DNA from: JANNWF01 sp052390415
GTDB lineage: Bacteria > Pseudomonadota > Gammaproteobacteria > Xanthomonadales > Xanthomonadaceae
Reading direction: 5' to 3'
NCBI GenBank assembly: GCA_052390415.1
Contig: JBQTGY010000019.1
Span: forward strand, 1 to 64,000
DNA: 64,000 nucleotides
A program made the translations under genes and the position numbers. The notes under the pieces are model-generated. The model was not told where the DNA came from. It saw only the letters and a list, made by a program, of their open reading frames with translations, and did no database searches. Every line of letters begins with the position of its first letter. Within the stretch, counting starts at the first letter, position 1. Below are positions 16,835-26,197 of this stretch, piece after piece.

Positions 16835-19488
16835 CCACAAGTTCGCCCCATGTCTCCTTGCTTGAACGGCTGACCGCCGTCGGCAAGGATGGCTGGCGCG
16901 ACGCCGCACGCGAAGTGTTGGCGACAACGCGGGCGCGGCTGGATGTCGAGTTTGATGCGGGGGTCGATGTCGGCGAGTTGTTGCGCGGACGCTGTGCTGC
17001 GGTCGACGCGGTGTGCCTGAGTGCTTGGAAGACCATTGCATGCGAACCGGCAGGTCTTAGCCTGTTGGCCACCGGTGGTTACGGTCGTGGCGAGCTGTTC
17101 CCGCATTCGGATGTGGATTTGCTGGTGCTGGGCGAACTCGCCGCTCAAGAGGCCGCGCAATCGGCGTTACAGCGATTCTTCACCGCGCTGTGGGACGTGG
17201 GTCTGGAGCCTGGCCATGCGGTGCGCAGCATTGCCCAGTGCGTCGAAGCCGCCTGCGCCGACATCACCGTAGCCACCGCATTGCTCGACCTGCGTGCCTT
17301 GCGCGCCGGAGACAGTGTGATGCGTGCGCTTGAAGTGGCCTCCAACGCACCCGGCGTTTGGCCGCCCGCTGAATTCTTTGCCGGCAAACGCGCGGAATTG
17401 CGCGCCCGCCATGCGCGTTACAACGATACCGCCTACAACCTCGAACCCAACCTCAAGGAAGGTCCCGGCGGACTGCGCGATCTGCACACCTTGGCGTGGA
17501 TGGCGCAACGTTTGTTCGGGGTCAGTGACCTGGCCGGACTGCGTCCGTTGGATGTGTTGGGCGAGGGTGAAGAAGACGCTCTGCATCGGGAATATGCAGC
17601 CCTGTCGCGATTGCGGTTTGCCTTGCATTCGGTCGCGGGTCGCCGCGAAGAGCGGCTGGTGTTCGAACATCAGACCGCCCTGGCCAAACGCTTCCAGTTG
17701 CGCGACGAACACCGCGAAAATCTCGCTGTGGAGCAGTTGATGCAAGGCTATTTCCGCAGCGCGGCGGTGGTGTTGCGCTTGTCTGAGCGCTTGATGCAGC
17801 GCTTTGAAGAAAGCCTCGGTGGCGCGCAGGCGAGGGTGGTGCTGGACGAACAATTTGCGCTCGATGGCGGCTATCTGCGGCTGCGTGATGATCGTTTGTT
17901 GAGCGAGCGGCCACTGGCGATCATCGACCTGTTCGATGTCTGGCAGACCACGCCGGAAGTGCGCGGCCTGCACTCCACGGCAGCCCGGGCCTTGGGTGAG
18001 GCGCTGCCACGCGTCGACGCGCAACTGCGTGCCGATCCCGAAGCGCGCAAACGTTTCATGCAGCTGGTGCGGCATCCGGCCGCGGCCATCACCCTCGGTC
18101 GGATGGCGAAACTCGGCGTGTTGGGACGTTATGTGCCGCCGTTCGGAAAAGTCGCCGGACGCATGCAGTACGACCTGTTCCATGTCTACACGGTCGACGA
18201 ACACACGCTCACGGTGCTGCGCAACATCGCCAGTTTTCGTGAAGAAGCCTCGCGCAACCGGTTCAGTCTGGCCTACGAAGTGTGGCCGCGATTACGCAAA
18301 CCGGAGCTGTTGCTGCTTGCCGGACTGTTTCACGACATCGGCAAAGGCCGTGGTGGTGATCACTCGGCACTTGGCGCGCAAGACGCGATGAGTTTCTGCT
18401 GTGATCATGGATTGTCGGATGCCGACGCCGATCTGGTTGGCTGGCTGGTGCGCCAGCACCTGACCATGAGCATCACCGCGCAACGCCAGGACATCGCCGA
18501 TCCCGATGTCATCCGCCGTTTTGCCGGCATCGTCAGCGAGCGTGAGCGCCTCGATTACCTGTACCTGTTGACCGTGGCCGACATCGCCGGCACCAGCCCC
18601 AAATTGTGGAATGCGTGGAAGGATCGGCTTCTGGCTGACTTGTACGGCGCGACCCGCTTCGCCCTGCGCCGTGGCCTGGAGCATCGCACGCATGCCATCG
18701 AGCGCATCTTCGAGACCCGCAACGAAGCCGAGGCAATGATCTACGCCCATGGCATGGGTGGCGAGGAAATTGCGCGCATCTGGGAAGAGTTTCCCGACGA
18801 GAGTTTTCTACGCTATCGACCGCAGCAAATCGCCTGGCAAACGCTGGGTATCGCCGATGCACATCCGGGCGAGCCGCGGGTGTTGGCGCGTGCGCACGAG
18901 CGCCCCGGCGCGCTTGAAGTATTCGTTTATTCGCCGGATCGCGATGGCCTGTTTGCCGCCGTCGCCGCGACCCTGGATCGCTTGGGTCTGAACGTGATGG
19001 AAGCGCGCATCGTGACCTCCAAACGTGGCAACAGTCTGGATACCTTCCAGGTCCTGGATGCCGGCAGCGAGTTCATCTCGCCCGAGCGCCGTGCCCGCAC
19101 GGTGGCCGAAGCGATCTACGAAACCTTGAGTCGTTCGCCGCTGCGCACGCCGACGGCGCGGCGTTCGATGTCGCGACAACTCAAACACTTTCGAGTAGCG
19201 ACGCGGGTCGAGTTTTCGCTGACCAACAGCAGCCGGACCGAGATGAGTTTGGTCTGCACGGATCGGCCCGGCTTGTTGGCCATCGTTTCGGCCGTACTGC
19301 GCAGCCAGGGTTTGCGCGTACACGACGCCCGCATCGCCACCTTTGGCGAGCGCGTGGAGGACTTCTTCCTGATCAGCGACGAACACGACGCACCATTGAC
19401 CGACGAAGCGGCCAACGCGCTGAAGGATGCCTTGCTCGCCAGTCTCGACCTGACCACTTCTGCGGAGCCGCATGTCATCGCCAGCTGA
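16831..19488 (+). CDS. glnD: Bifunctional PII uridylyltransferase/uridylyl-removing enzyme
   Basis: GlnD (885 residues) senses glutamine and adds or removes UMP on PII proteins, setting nitrogen assimilation. The nucleotidyltransferase motif GGYGRGELFPHSDVDLL has its metal acids at D94 and D96. The HD hydrolase motif LFHDIGKGRGGDHS is near residue 500. Two ACT domains end the chain, starting near LEVFVYSPDRDGLF and MSLVCTDRPGLLAIV. Start is GTG 16831 overlapping map's stop (GTGA). The last 17 bases overlap dapD. Confidence 0.96.
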   Translation: MTTSSPHVSLLERLTAVGKDGWRDAAREVLATTRARLDVEFDAGVDVGELLRGRCAAVDAVCLSAWKTIACEPAGLSLLATGGYGRGELFPHSDVDLLVLGELAAQEAAQSALQRFFTALWDVGLEPGHAVRSIAQCVEAACADITVATALLDLRALRAGDSVMRALEVASNAPGVWPPAEFFAGKRAELRARHARYNDTAYNLEPNLKEGPGGLRDLHTLAWMAQRLFGVSDLAGLRPLDVLGEGEEDALHREYAALSRLRFALHSVAGRREERLVFEHQTALAKRFQLRDEHRENLAVEQLMQGYFRSAAVVLRLSERLMQRFEESLGGAQARVVLDEQFALDGGYLRLRDDRLLSERPLAIIDLFDVWQTTPEVRGLHSTAARALGEALPRVDAQLRADPEARKRFMQLVRHPAAAITLGRMAKLGVLGRYVPPFGKVAGRMQYDLFHVYTVDEHTLTVLRNIASFREEASRNRFSLAYEVWPRLRKPELLLLAGLFHDIGKGRGGDHSALGAQDAMSFCCDHGLSDADADLVGWLVRQHLTMSITAQRQDIADPDVIRRFAGIVSERERLDYLYLLTVADIAGTSPKLWNAWKDRLLADLYGATRFALRRGLEHRTHAIERIFETRNEAEAMIYAHGMGGEEIARIWEEFPDESFLRYRPQQIAWQTLGIADAHPGEPRVLARAHERPGALEVFVYSPDRDGLFAAVAATLDRLGLNVMEARIVTSKRGNSLDTFQVLDAGSEFISPERRARTVAEAIYETLSRSPLRTPTARRSMSRQLKHFRVATRVEFSLTNSSRTEMSLVCTDRPGLLAIVSAVLRSQGLRVHDARIATFGERVEDFFLISDEHDAPLTDEAANALKDALLASLDLTTSAEPHVIAS

Positions 19489-20356
19489 TGTTGAAACCCT
19501 GCGTTGGATCATCGAAGACGCCTTCGAGCGTCGCAGCAGCCTCGAAGCCAGCGAAATTGAAACGCGTGTCAGGCCTGCGGTCGAACGAGTGCTGGATGAT
19601 CTGGAGGCGGGCCGCGTGCGCGTGGCCCAACCCATCGGTGGAGAGGCCGGTGGGAACGGCGCTGATTCTATCGGCGCTGACCAGGCAGGCGGATGGCAGG
19701 TCAATGATTGGCTGAAAAAGGCGGTGCTGTTGTATTTCCGCGTCAGCGAGATGCAACGCATGGACGGCGCGCCCGCCCCGTATTGGGACAAGGTGCCTCT
19801 GCGTTTTCACCATGCAGACGCGGCGAAGTTTGTCGATGTTGGCGCGCGCATCGTGCCGGGTGCAGTGGTCAGGCGCGGCGCACACCTGGGCCGTGACAGC
19901 GTGTTGATGCCCAGTTTCGTCAATATCGGCGCGTTTGTGGGTGCACGCACCATGGTCGATACCTGGGCCACCGTCGGTTCCTGTGCACAGATCGGTGCCG
20001 ACTGTCATTTGTCCGGTGGCGTCGGCATCGGTGGCGTGCTCGAACCTCTGCAGGCGTCGCCAACCATCATCGAAGACAATTGCTTCGTCGGCGCGCGCTC
20101 GGAGGTGGTCGAAGGCGTGATCGTCGAACGCGGCAGCGTGATCGGCATGGGCGTGTTCCTCGGCCAGTCCACCAAGATCTTCAATCGCGCGACCGGAGAA
20201 GTGAGTTATGGGCGCGTGCCCGCCGGCAGCGTCGTCGTCGCCGGCAGCTTGCCCGCCGCCGACGGCAGCCATTCCCTTTACGCCGCCGTCATCGTCAAGC
20301 AAGTGGACGAGCGCACGCGCAGCAAGACCTCGATCAATGAGTTGTTGCGGGCATAG
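19472..20356 (+). CDS. dapD: Tetrahydrodipicolinate N-succinyltransferase
   Basis: DapD (294 residues) succinylates tetrahydrodipicolinate in the diaminopimelate/lysine pathway, whose later step is done by DapE encoded just downstream. A helical N-terminus (LRWIIEDAFERR) is followed by WLKKAVLLYFR, the hexapeptide beta-helix (FVNIGAFVGARTMVDTWATV) and PTIIEDNCFVGARSEVVEG. Most relatives have about 274 residues; the excess is a Gly-rich insert (IGGEAGGNGADSIGADQAGG) near residue 55, before the catalytic domain. ATG 19472 follows GGAG. Confidence 0.95.
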   Translation: MSSPADVETLRWIIEDAFERRSSLEASEIETRVRPAVERVLDDLEAGRVRVAQPIGGEAGGNGADSIGADQAGGWQVNDWLKKAVLLYFRVSEMQRMDGAPAPYWDKVPLRFHHADAAKFVDVGARIVPGAVVRRGAHLGRDSVLMPSFVNIGAFVGARTMVDTWATVGSCAQIGADCHLSGGVGIGGVLEPLQASPTIIEDNCFVGARSEVVEGVIVERGSVIGMGVFLGQSTKIFNRATGEVSYGRVPAGSVVVAGSLPAADGSHSLYAAVIVKQVDERTRSKTSINELLRA

Positions 20357-20669
20357 GTCAAAGGAGAGAGCGGCGAGTGTGATGCATGTAGGAGCGGCGG
20401 AAGCCGCGATTCGGTGTGGTCGGAGCGAGGTAGGGTGCGTCTTGACGCACCGGCTTCGGTTCAAGCCCAGTGCGGGTGCGTCAAGACGCACCCCGTGCCA
20501 TGGTTGACGGAGCGGAAGCCGTGATCATGCGTGCCGGACGTCCCCAAGTATCGCGGCTTCCGCCGTTCGGCCGCTTCGCAGCCACGCCTTCGCTACGCTC
20601 GGTCCTACAAGAGCGCCGGATGTTCCATGTTTCGTCGAATCCCAAATCTCAAATCCCAACCCAAAAAAA
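20357..20669. repeat. Cluster of palindromic repeats between dapD and yffB
   Basis: This 313-base gap has no gene and is built from nested palindromes. An outer perfect 16-bp inverted repeat (CGGCGGAAGCCGCGAT at 20395-20410, complement at 20550-20565) encloses two copies of the hairpin GGTGCGTCnnGACGCACC at 20434-20451 and 20475-20492. The outer motif recurs at 49866-49917. Two REP-like families are therefore mixed here, a sign of repeated insertion at one site. Confidence 0.75.
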
Positions 20670-21023
20670 ATGACCCTCTACGGCCTGACCAAATGCGGCA
20701 CCTGCGACAAAGCCAAAAACTGGCTTCTGCGCCACAAGATCGAACACACTTTCATCGACTATCGCGAGCAACCCATTGCTGCGGCCACGCTCAAAGCATG
20801 GGCACAGCAGCTTGGTGGATGGGAGAAGCTGGTCAATCGATCATCCATGACCTGGCGCAATTTGCCGCTGGCGCGTAAGGAGCCCGCCAGTGATCCCGAA
20901 TGGACCCTGTTGATCAAGGAATATCCGGCGCTGATCCGGCGGCCGGTGACCGTGTTGGACGACGGCAGCGTCAGCGTTGGCTTCACCGACAAGCAATACG
21001 CGCTGCGTTTCGCAGCAAAGTAG
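20670..21023 (+). CDS. yffB: ArsC/Spx-family thioredoxin-fold protein, YffB-like
   Basis: This 117-residue protein has the ArsC/Spx thioredoxin fold, with MTLYGLTKCGTCDKAKNWL at the N-terminus (CxxC at residues 9 and 12) and the RRPVTVLDDG motif near the C-terminus. True arsenate reductases and YffB-like proteins share this form; the adjacency to dapE is also found in Escherichia coli, which favours the YffB subgroup. Its biochemical role is not established. It may share transcription with dapE, 35 bases on. Confidence 0.85.
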   Translation: MTLYGLTKCGTCDKAKNWLLRHKIEHTFIDYREQPIAAATLKAWAQQLGGWEKLVNRSSMTWRNLPLARKEPASDPEWTLLIKEYPALIRRPVTVLDDGSVSVGFTDKQYALRFAAK

Positions 21024-21058
21024 AAGTCCAGTTCTGATTTTGAGCGAGCATTGCTGAG

Positions 21059-22198
21059 ATGGCCAACGACTCCGACGTCCTCGCTCTCACCCAGGAACTG
21101 ATCGCAAGGGCGTCGCTGACGCCCGACGATGCCGGCTGCCAAGCGCATATAGCCGAACGCTTGCGCGCCGCGGGCTTCACCATCGAGCAGCTCGATTTTG
21201 GCGTGGTCAAGAATCTGTGGGCGACGCATGGCAGCGGTGCCCCGGTGATCTGCTTGCTCGGTCATACCGATGTGGTGCCGACTGGCCCGGTCGAAGCATG
21301 GGCCAGCGATCCGTTCCAACCGACGATCCGCGATGGGCATCTCTATGGTCGTGGTGCGGCTGACATGAAGGGCAGCGTCGCCGCTTTCGTCATTGCGCTC
21401 GAACAAGAGGTGGCCGCGACGCGCGACCATGTCGGCACGCTGGCGCTGCTGCTTACCTCCGATGAAGAAGGCGATGCCATCGACGGCGTACGCCGGGTGG
21501 CCTCAGCCTTTCGCGAGCGCGGTCAGGCCATCGATTACTGCCTCGTCGGCGAGCCTTCCTCCGATCAACAGTTGGGCGATGTGGTTCGCGTCGGTCGCCG
21601 CGGCTCCCTGACCGCAACGGTGACAGTGCGCGGTGTGCAGGGTCACGTCGCCTATCCCGATGCGGCGATCAATCCGATCCACCGTGCACTGCCCGCGCTG
21701 CTGTCGCTGGTCCAACGTCAGTGGGACAGCGAGCCCTATCCCGACTTCCCACCCACCAGTTTGCAGATCGCCAACTTCAATGCCGGCACCGGTGCCAGCA
21801 ATGTGATCCCCGGCAGCGCCAAGGTGCAGTTCAACCTACGCTACTCGCCGCACTGGACTGCGGATGCTCTGATGGCTGAGATCGAAGCGTGCTTGGTCGA
21901 GCACAAAGTCGACGCGCACATCGACTGGCATCGCTCGGGCGAGCCCTTCTACACCGCCCCCGGCAAACTACGCGATGCCGTCCGCGATGCAATGGCAGAC
22001 GTGCTCGGCGTGATCCCGCTTGAAAACACTGGTGGCGGCACTTCCGACGGCCGTTTCATCGCCCCGCTTGGAGCACAAGTGGTTGAGCTGGGCCCGATCA
22101 ATGCCAGCATCCACAAGGTGGATGAGCGGGTGTCAGTTGAGGATCTGCTGAAGTTGCCCATGCTTTATCGAAGCGTGCTGCAGCGTTTGTTGGCTTGA
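21059..22198 (+). CDS. dapE: Succinyl-diaminopimelate desuccinylase
   Basis: DapE (379 residues, M20 family) removes succinate from N-succinyl-LL-diaminopimelate in lysine and peptidoglycan precursor synthesis. The zinc-binding motifs are visible: LLGHTDVVPTGP, GRGAADMKGSVAAF and LLTSDEEGDAIDG, with the C-terminal GGGTSDGRF holding a further ligand region. Length is typical. It marks the right-hand end of the conserved block; the next 178 bases contain no gene and accessory genes start after them. Confidence 0.95.
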   Translation: MANDSDVLALTQELIARASLTPDDAGCQAHIAERLRAAGFTIEQLDFGVVKNLWATHGSGAPVICLLGHTDVVPTGPVEAWASDPFQPTIRDGHLYGRGAADMKGSVAAFVIALEQEVAATRDHVGTLALLLTSDEEGDAIDGVRRVASAFRERGQAIDYCLVGEPSSDQQLGDVVRVGRRGSLTATVTVRGVQGHVAYPDAAINPIHRALPALLSLVQRQWDSEPYPDFPPTSLQIANFNAGTGASNVIPGSAKVQFNLRYSPHWTADALMAEIEACLVEHKVDAHIDWHRSGEPFYTAPGKLRDAVRDAMADVLGVIPLENTGGGTSDGRFIAPLGAQVVELGPINASIHKVDERVSVEDLLKLPMLYRSVLQRLLA

Positions 22199-22376
22199 GC
22201 CTTGTTGGCGCCTTGGATTGCGCATGAGGAAAGCGGTTTGGGGGTGCAAGCAGCTGGCGCGGATGCCAGCCGATGCGAGATGTTTGGGCACCTTGCAAAC
22301 GGACAATGACGCTGTCTGATGAGGTCGCTCGGTCGCTGATTCCGGCTGCATCGGCATCCAAGGTTAGGATTGCCCC

Positions 22377-23174
22377 ATGAGCATTCCAACTGACGTCCGA
22401 GCCGAGATTCTCACGCGCATGCGCCGTGCCGAGCAGGAGCACGGCGTGCGCATTCTGCTGGCCGTCGAGTCGGGCAGCCGCGCATGGGGTTTTGAGTCGC
22501 CCAACAGCGACTTCGATGCCCGCTTCATCTACGCCCACCCGAAGCAGTGGTACGTTTCGGTCGGGTTGGAAGAGCAGCGCGACGTCATCGAGTACCCCAT
22601 CGTTGACGACATCGACCTGAACGGCTGGGACGTGCGCAAGGCCTTGCGCCTGTTCTGGAAGTCCAACCCAGCCTTCGTCGAATGGATCCAGTCGCCCATC
22701 ATCTACGGCCAGCACGGTTGTTTCGCCGAGCGCGTGCGCCAGCTGTTGCCGCAGGTCTATTCCTGTGAGCGCGGCGTGTACCACTACCGAAGCATGGCGA
22801 AGACCAACTATCGCGGCTATCTCAGAGGCGAGTTGGTGCCGTTGAAAAAGTACTTCTATGTCCTGCGACCGCTGCTGTCGGTGCGTTGGCTGGAGCGCTA
22901 CCAGCACGCCGCGCCGATCGAGTTCGAGAAGCTGCTGCACCTCATCGACGGCGAGCATGCGTTGCTGGATGCCATCCACGAGTTACTGACGCAGAAGCGC
23001 CAGACGCCGGAGTTGGGACTGGCACCGGCTGTTCCCTGCATCAACGCGTTCATAGAGCGGGAGCTCGACAGGCTGGAGGCACTCAAGCCGCCTGAGATCC
23101 GGCGCGGGGATGTGCTGCCATGCTTGAACGAGGTGTTCCACGCTGTGCTCGACGAGGAGCGCGTGCGGGACTGA
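22377..23174 (+). CDS. RlaP-type nucleotidyltransferase
   Basis: This 265-residue protein resembles the RNA-ligase-associated nucleotidyltransferase family (RlaP, COG3541/PF10127). Its N-terminal LAVESGSRAWGFESPNSDFD carries the G-S-x-x-x-G helix and the paired acids of the DNA polymerase beta fold. The family is known from RNA-repair neighbourhoods, but its substrate is not defined. That link is of interest because a Pnkp RNA-repair gene fragment lies about 5 kb downstream. ATG 22377 is the only good start. The 232 bases after it have no recognisable feature. Confidence 0.8.
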   Translation: MSIPTDVRAEILTRMRRAEQEHGVRILLAVESGSRAWGFESPNSDFDARFIYAHPKQWYVSVGLEEQRDVIEYPIVDDIDLNGWDVRKALRLFWKSNPAFVEWIQSPIIYGQHGCFAERVRQLLPQVYSCERGVYHYRSMAKTNYRGYLRGELVPLKKYFYVLRPLLSVRWLERYQHAAPIEFEKLLHLIDGEHALLDAIHELLTQKRQTPELGLAPAVPCINAFIERELDRLEALKPPEIRRGDVLPCLNEVFHAVLDEERVRD

Positions 23175-23406
23175 AGTTCATTACGCCATCGAGTGGAGGA
23201 CTACGCGGAGTTTGTGCAGCTGCGCAGGAATGCTTGCACTGGTTTCGCAGGCGAGCTGCAAGAGGCAGCATCGCTGCGGAGCCAGACTGCTGATGGCTCG
23301 CACCTGAGGGAGCCATTGCTGCGTTGTCCTGGATTTCGCGCTGGCGGCCCCAAAGTGCTTCGCATACTCTCAGGGGCATCCCCAGACTGTTGTCTTTGAC
23401 CAAACA

Positions 23407-24165
23407 ATGGCGCGCCCGCTCAAAGCCTCCGTCATTGGCAGCCCGTTTCTCAGTCACATCGAGCTGCGCGAAGATCGGATCCTGGACGGTAAGTATCCTT
23501 TCACCATCCCGTCGATCATGCGCGGACTGCCGCTGACTCTGAGCACGCCGGTCACATTCCTAGTGGGCGAAAATGGCTCCGGCAAGTCCACCTTGCTTGA
23601 GGCGTTGGCTTGGGCACTTGGGTTCAGTGACCAAGGCGGTGACCGCAGCAATGCCTATGCCGAAGGCGCCGACGGCCACGCGTTGGGACGGGCGCTTGCT
23701 CTCGGCTGGCGCAAGCGCGTCAGTGGCGGGTTCTTCTTGCGGGCGGAGACGTTCTTCAACTACGCCCGCCATCTGGAAGACCTAGGAAGTTCGTTCCAGC
23801 TCTACGAGGGCGTGCCGCTAAACCAACGCTCACACGGTGAAGCGTTCCTGGCGCTTTTCCAGAATCGGTTCGAGGACGGAACCTACCTGCTAGACGAACC
23901 CGAGGCCGCACTTTCCCCGAGTCGCCAGCTCACGTTTCTGTCCGTGCTGCATGACCTGGCGCAGAGCCGCGCCGCGCAGCTGATCATTGCTACCCATTCG
24001 CCGATTCTGCTGACGCTGCCAGGCGCGCGAGTGTTGCACTGCGATAGTGCTGGGATTGAGGAGGTCGACTATCGGGACACCGAGCATTTTCAGCTCACGA
24101 AGGACTTCCTGAACGCGCCGGAGCGCTATTTTCGACACCTGTTCAATGCGGAAGAAGACGCCTGA
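23407..24165 (+). CDS. Predicted ABC-class ATPase
   Basis: A 252-residue soluble ATPase of the COG3910 type. Walker A is VGENGSGKSTLLEALAWALG (about residue 53), the Walker B region is GTYLLDEPEAALSPSRQL, and a His switch appears in LIIATHSPILL. It has no membrane part and only a short signature region, so it is not a transporter subunit; relatives occur next to defence or repair genes but have no assigned role. The gene ends 10 bases short of the stop of the convergent ClpS-AAA+ gene. Confidence 0.8.
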   Translation: MARPLKASVIGSPFLSHIELREDRILDGKYPFTIPSIMRGLPLTLSTPVTFLVGENGSGKSTLLEALAWALGFSDQGGDRSNAYAEGADGHALGRALALGWRKRVSGGFFLRAETFFNYARHLEDLGSSFQLYEGVPLNQRSHGEAFLALFQNRFEDGTYLLDEPEAALSPSRQLTFLSVLHDLAQSRAAQLIIATHSPILLTLPGARVLHCDSAGIEEVDYRDTEHFQLTKDFLNAPERYFRHLFNAEEDA

Positions 24166-24175
24166 AGGCTGGCCT

Positions 24176-25801
24176 TCACTCTCCAGCAGCCGCTCCACCT
24201 CCCAGCAAACGCAAGCTCAGACCATCGCGTTCGGAGAGCATTTCCTCGAGCACAACATCCAGATCCTCCGCGGTGACTTGGCGGGGATGACAAGCGCTGA
24301 TCGATTGCTGGGCGAGGCGACGCGCAATCTCCTTGATGAAGGCCGCGCTGACGCCCGCAGTGCGTTCAACCAGCTTGTCGAAGCTTGCCTGGTCGATGGT
24401 CAACGTGCCGCCATACAGCCGAAGCAGGCGCCCTCGGCAGTTCGCGTCTGGCACCGGCACTTCGATGGCATGGTCGATTCGGCCGGGTCGCTGAATCAAG
24501 GCGGCTTCAAGAGTGTGCGGACGATTGGTGGTCATGATGACGAAGATCTCGGCGTCAGGCCGCAGTCCGTCCATTTCGTTGAGCAGTCGATTGAGCATCA
24601 CTTCATCGCAAGCCGAATTCATGTCGTCACGTTGGCGAGCGATCAGATCGGCATCTTCGATCACGATGATGGACGGCGCGAACAGCCTTGCGAGTCGAAA
24701 GTAGATCGCGATCAGCCCGATCTGCTCGGCCGTCACCAGAAACGTTGTGTGGTCGCTCAGCCGCTCTGCCAGATAGCGGATCGTGTGGGTCTTGCCGGTG
24801 CCGGGTGGCCCATACAGCAGCACGCCTTTTCGACCGGACTGGCCCAGCCCCTTGAGGGTAGCGCGTTCGGCCGCAAAGCGGATCAGGTGACGCTCCAGTG
24901 ACTCCTTCACAGAATCCGGAAGAACAAGTTCATGCTCGGCGACTGGCGTCCGGAAGTGGACAGTCAAGGAGTTCGCGGCGGTACCGCGAAATGATTCGCT
25001 CGCCTCCAGCGACAGCACTTTGCCGCGATAGCTCCGGCCCTGCGCAACTGCCTTCTCGATTGCATCAAGCATGGCGCCCGTTTGTGAGGCGGCTTCTTCG
25101 CCTGGAGGCGCAAGCAACTCCACGCTGAGCTGCAGGCTCTCCGTGTGGTCCGAGCGAAGATTGACCCACACCGCCAAAGGTGATCTCGCATCGTCAATCA
25201 GCGAAAGGCAATTGGTCGCGAGGCGCACGGGTTGCCCCTCCCCGATGTCGATATCCTCGAATTGCAGGGCACCGATCAACTTCGCTTGATCGCGCTCAGA
25301 GATCAGCGAAGCCATGTCTGAAGCTTCATAGCGACTGCGACTGTGGATCCCCACGCGACGCGCGCCGTTCGTCAATGCGTCGAGCGCCGTTTGCACATCC
25401 ACACGCAGATAGGCCGGAAATTCGCGTTTGACGATAACGAGAGAATCTGCGGACCAAGCGCCAAAGTGCTCGCTCAGGACGTGATGCGCCTTCCTGACCA
25501 CGCGAGGTGCCACTGGTGCCGCCTGCTCTGTCGGGGCTTCCAACTCGACGCGAAGTCGGTGACACCCGTAGGCAGGTGCCAGCCGCATCATCTCGTCATG
25601 TATGGACTGCGCGATCACCGATGTCCACGGGCCCAGCTGCGCACTTCCATTTCGCCCGATATGTCGCGCCCAACCCTGTGCGTTGTCCCGTCCAAACCCG
25701 ACGCATCGACGCAGCAGTTCCACAACCCCGTCGAACGGCGAGTCGTCATCATCGTACACGGTGATGTGGTAATCATTGGTCCAGCCGGGGATGTCCTTCA
25801 T
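24176..25801 (-). CDS. ClpS-like domain fused to a single AAA+ ATPase
   Basis: The 541-residue protein has a C-terminal AAA+ module: Walker A LLYGPPGTGKT (about residue 328), Walker B IIVIEDADLI (about 379), sensor 1 IMTTNRP, and an arginine finger in QRPGRIDH. Residues 8-90 look like ClpS, the adaptor that delivers N-degron proteins to ClpAP. YHITVYDDDDSPFDGVVELL parallels the ClpS strand with its NDD(Y/F)TP motif, and H47 in ARHIGRNG parallels the pocket His. Residues 90-300 are not recognised. No protease domain is seen. I infer an ATPase that remodels or extracts proteins chosen by their N-terminus. The convergent gene on its right is the COG3910 ATPase. Confidence 0.7.
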   Translation of the reverse strand: MKDIPGWTNDYHITVYDDDDSPFDGVVELLRRCVGFGRDNAQGWARHIGRNGSAQLGPWTSVIAQSIHDEMMRLAPAYGCHRLRVELEAPTEQAAPVAPRVVRKAHHVLSEHFGAWSADSLVIVKREFPAYLRVDVQTALDALTNGARRVGIHSRSRYEASDMASLISERDQAKLIGALQFEDIDIGEGQPVRLATNCLSLIDDARSPLAVWVNLRSDHTESLQLSVELLAPPGEEAASQTGAMLDAIEKAVAQGRSYRGKVLSLEASESFRGTAANSLTVHFRTPVAEHELVLPDSVKESLERHLIRFAAERATLKGLGQSGRKGVLLYGPPGTGKTHTIRYLAERLSDHTTFLVTAEQIGLIAIYFRLARLFAPSIIVIEDADLIARQRDDMNSACDEVMLNRLLNEMDGLRPDAEIFVIMTTNRPHTLEAALIQRPGRIDHAIEVPVPDANCRGRLLRLYGGTLTIDQASFDKLVERTAGVSAAFIKEIARRLAQQSISACHPRQVTAEDLDVVLEEMLSERDGLSLRLLGGGAAAGE

Positions 25802-25837
25802 TGCGGCGTTGAATGAGCTGAATACGGCCGTTGGATT

Positions 25838-26035
25838 CTACCGGTGAATCGTTGCTCCACACTGGTCAGCGCAACGTCCGGTGTTAGCTCGAACCTGACG
25901 ACATTGAGGCAGTTCCTGGCGCAACTCGGCTAAGGGCGAATGCTCCGCCCCCACGGATTCGCCGTTACGCGATGGCAAGGCGCCGATGTCGCGCTTGGCG
26001 TCGCGTTCCAGCAGTTCCTGCTCGCTCAATGGCAT
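25838..26035 (-). pseudogene. Truncated antitoxin-like ORF
   Basis: A 65-codon frame begins MPLSEQELLERDAKRDIGA, which resembles the start of XRE-type antitoxins of RelE-like pairs, then changes to sequence with no helix-turn-helix. Its ATG follows a very strong AAGGAGAT ribosome binding site. Directly upstream, another open frame ends at 26037 with a RelE-like tail (YSKSARDTIAASVMRQIM). I read the pair as a broken toxin-antitoxin locus; the 396-base gap 25802-26197 contains nothing else clear. Confidence 0.35.
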
Positions 26036-26197
26036 GTCATATCTCCTTCATGATCTGCCGCATGACGCTGGCGGCAATGGTGTCGCGCGCACTCTTGGAA
26101 TAATGCAACCGTCGGGTACGAAAGCGCCCGCGCCTTTGGCGATGTCTACGCATTGCAAGCACCTTGCGGAGGACTAGGCGTCGCCGACGCGGGTGCC

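Noticed and set aside
25860..25925. Possible integron attC site (CAGCGCAACG...GTGTTAGC)
   Set aside because: The core does not match the GTTRRRY and RYYYAAC consensus, and there is no integrase or cassette array nearby.
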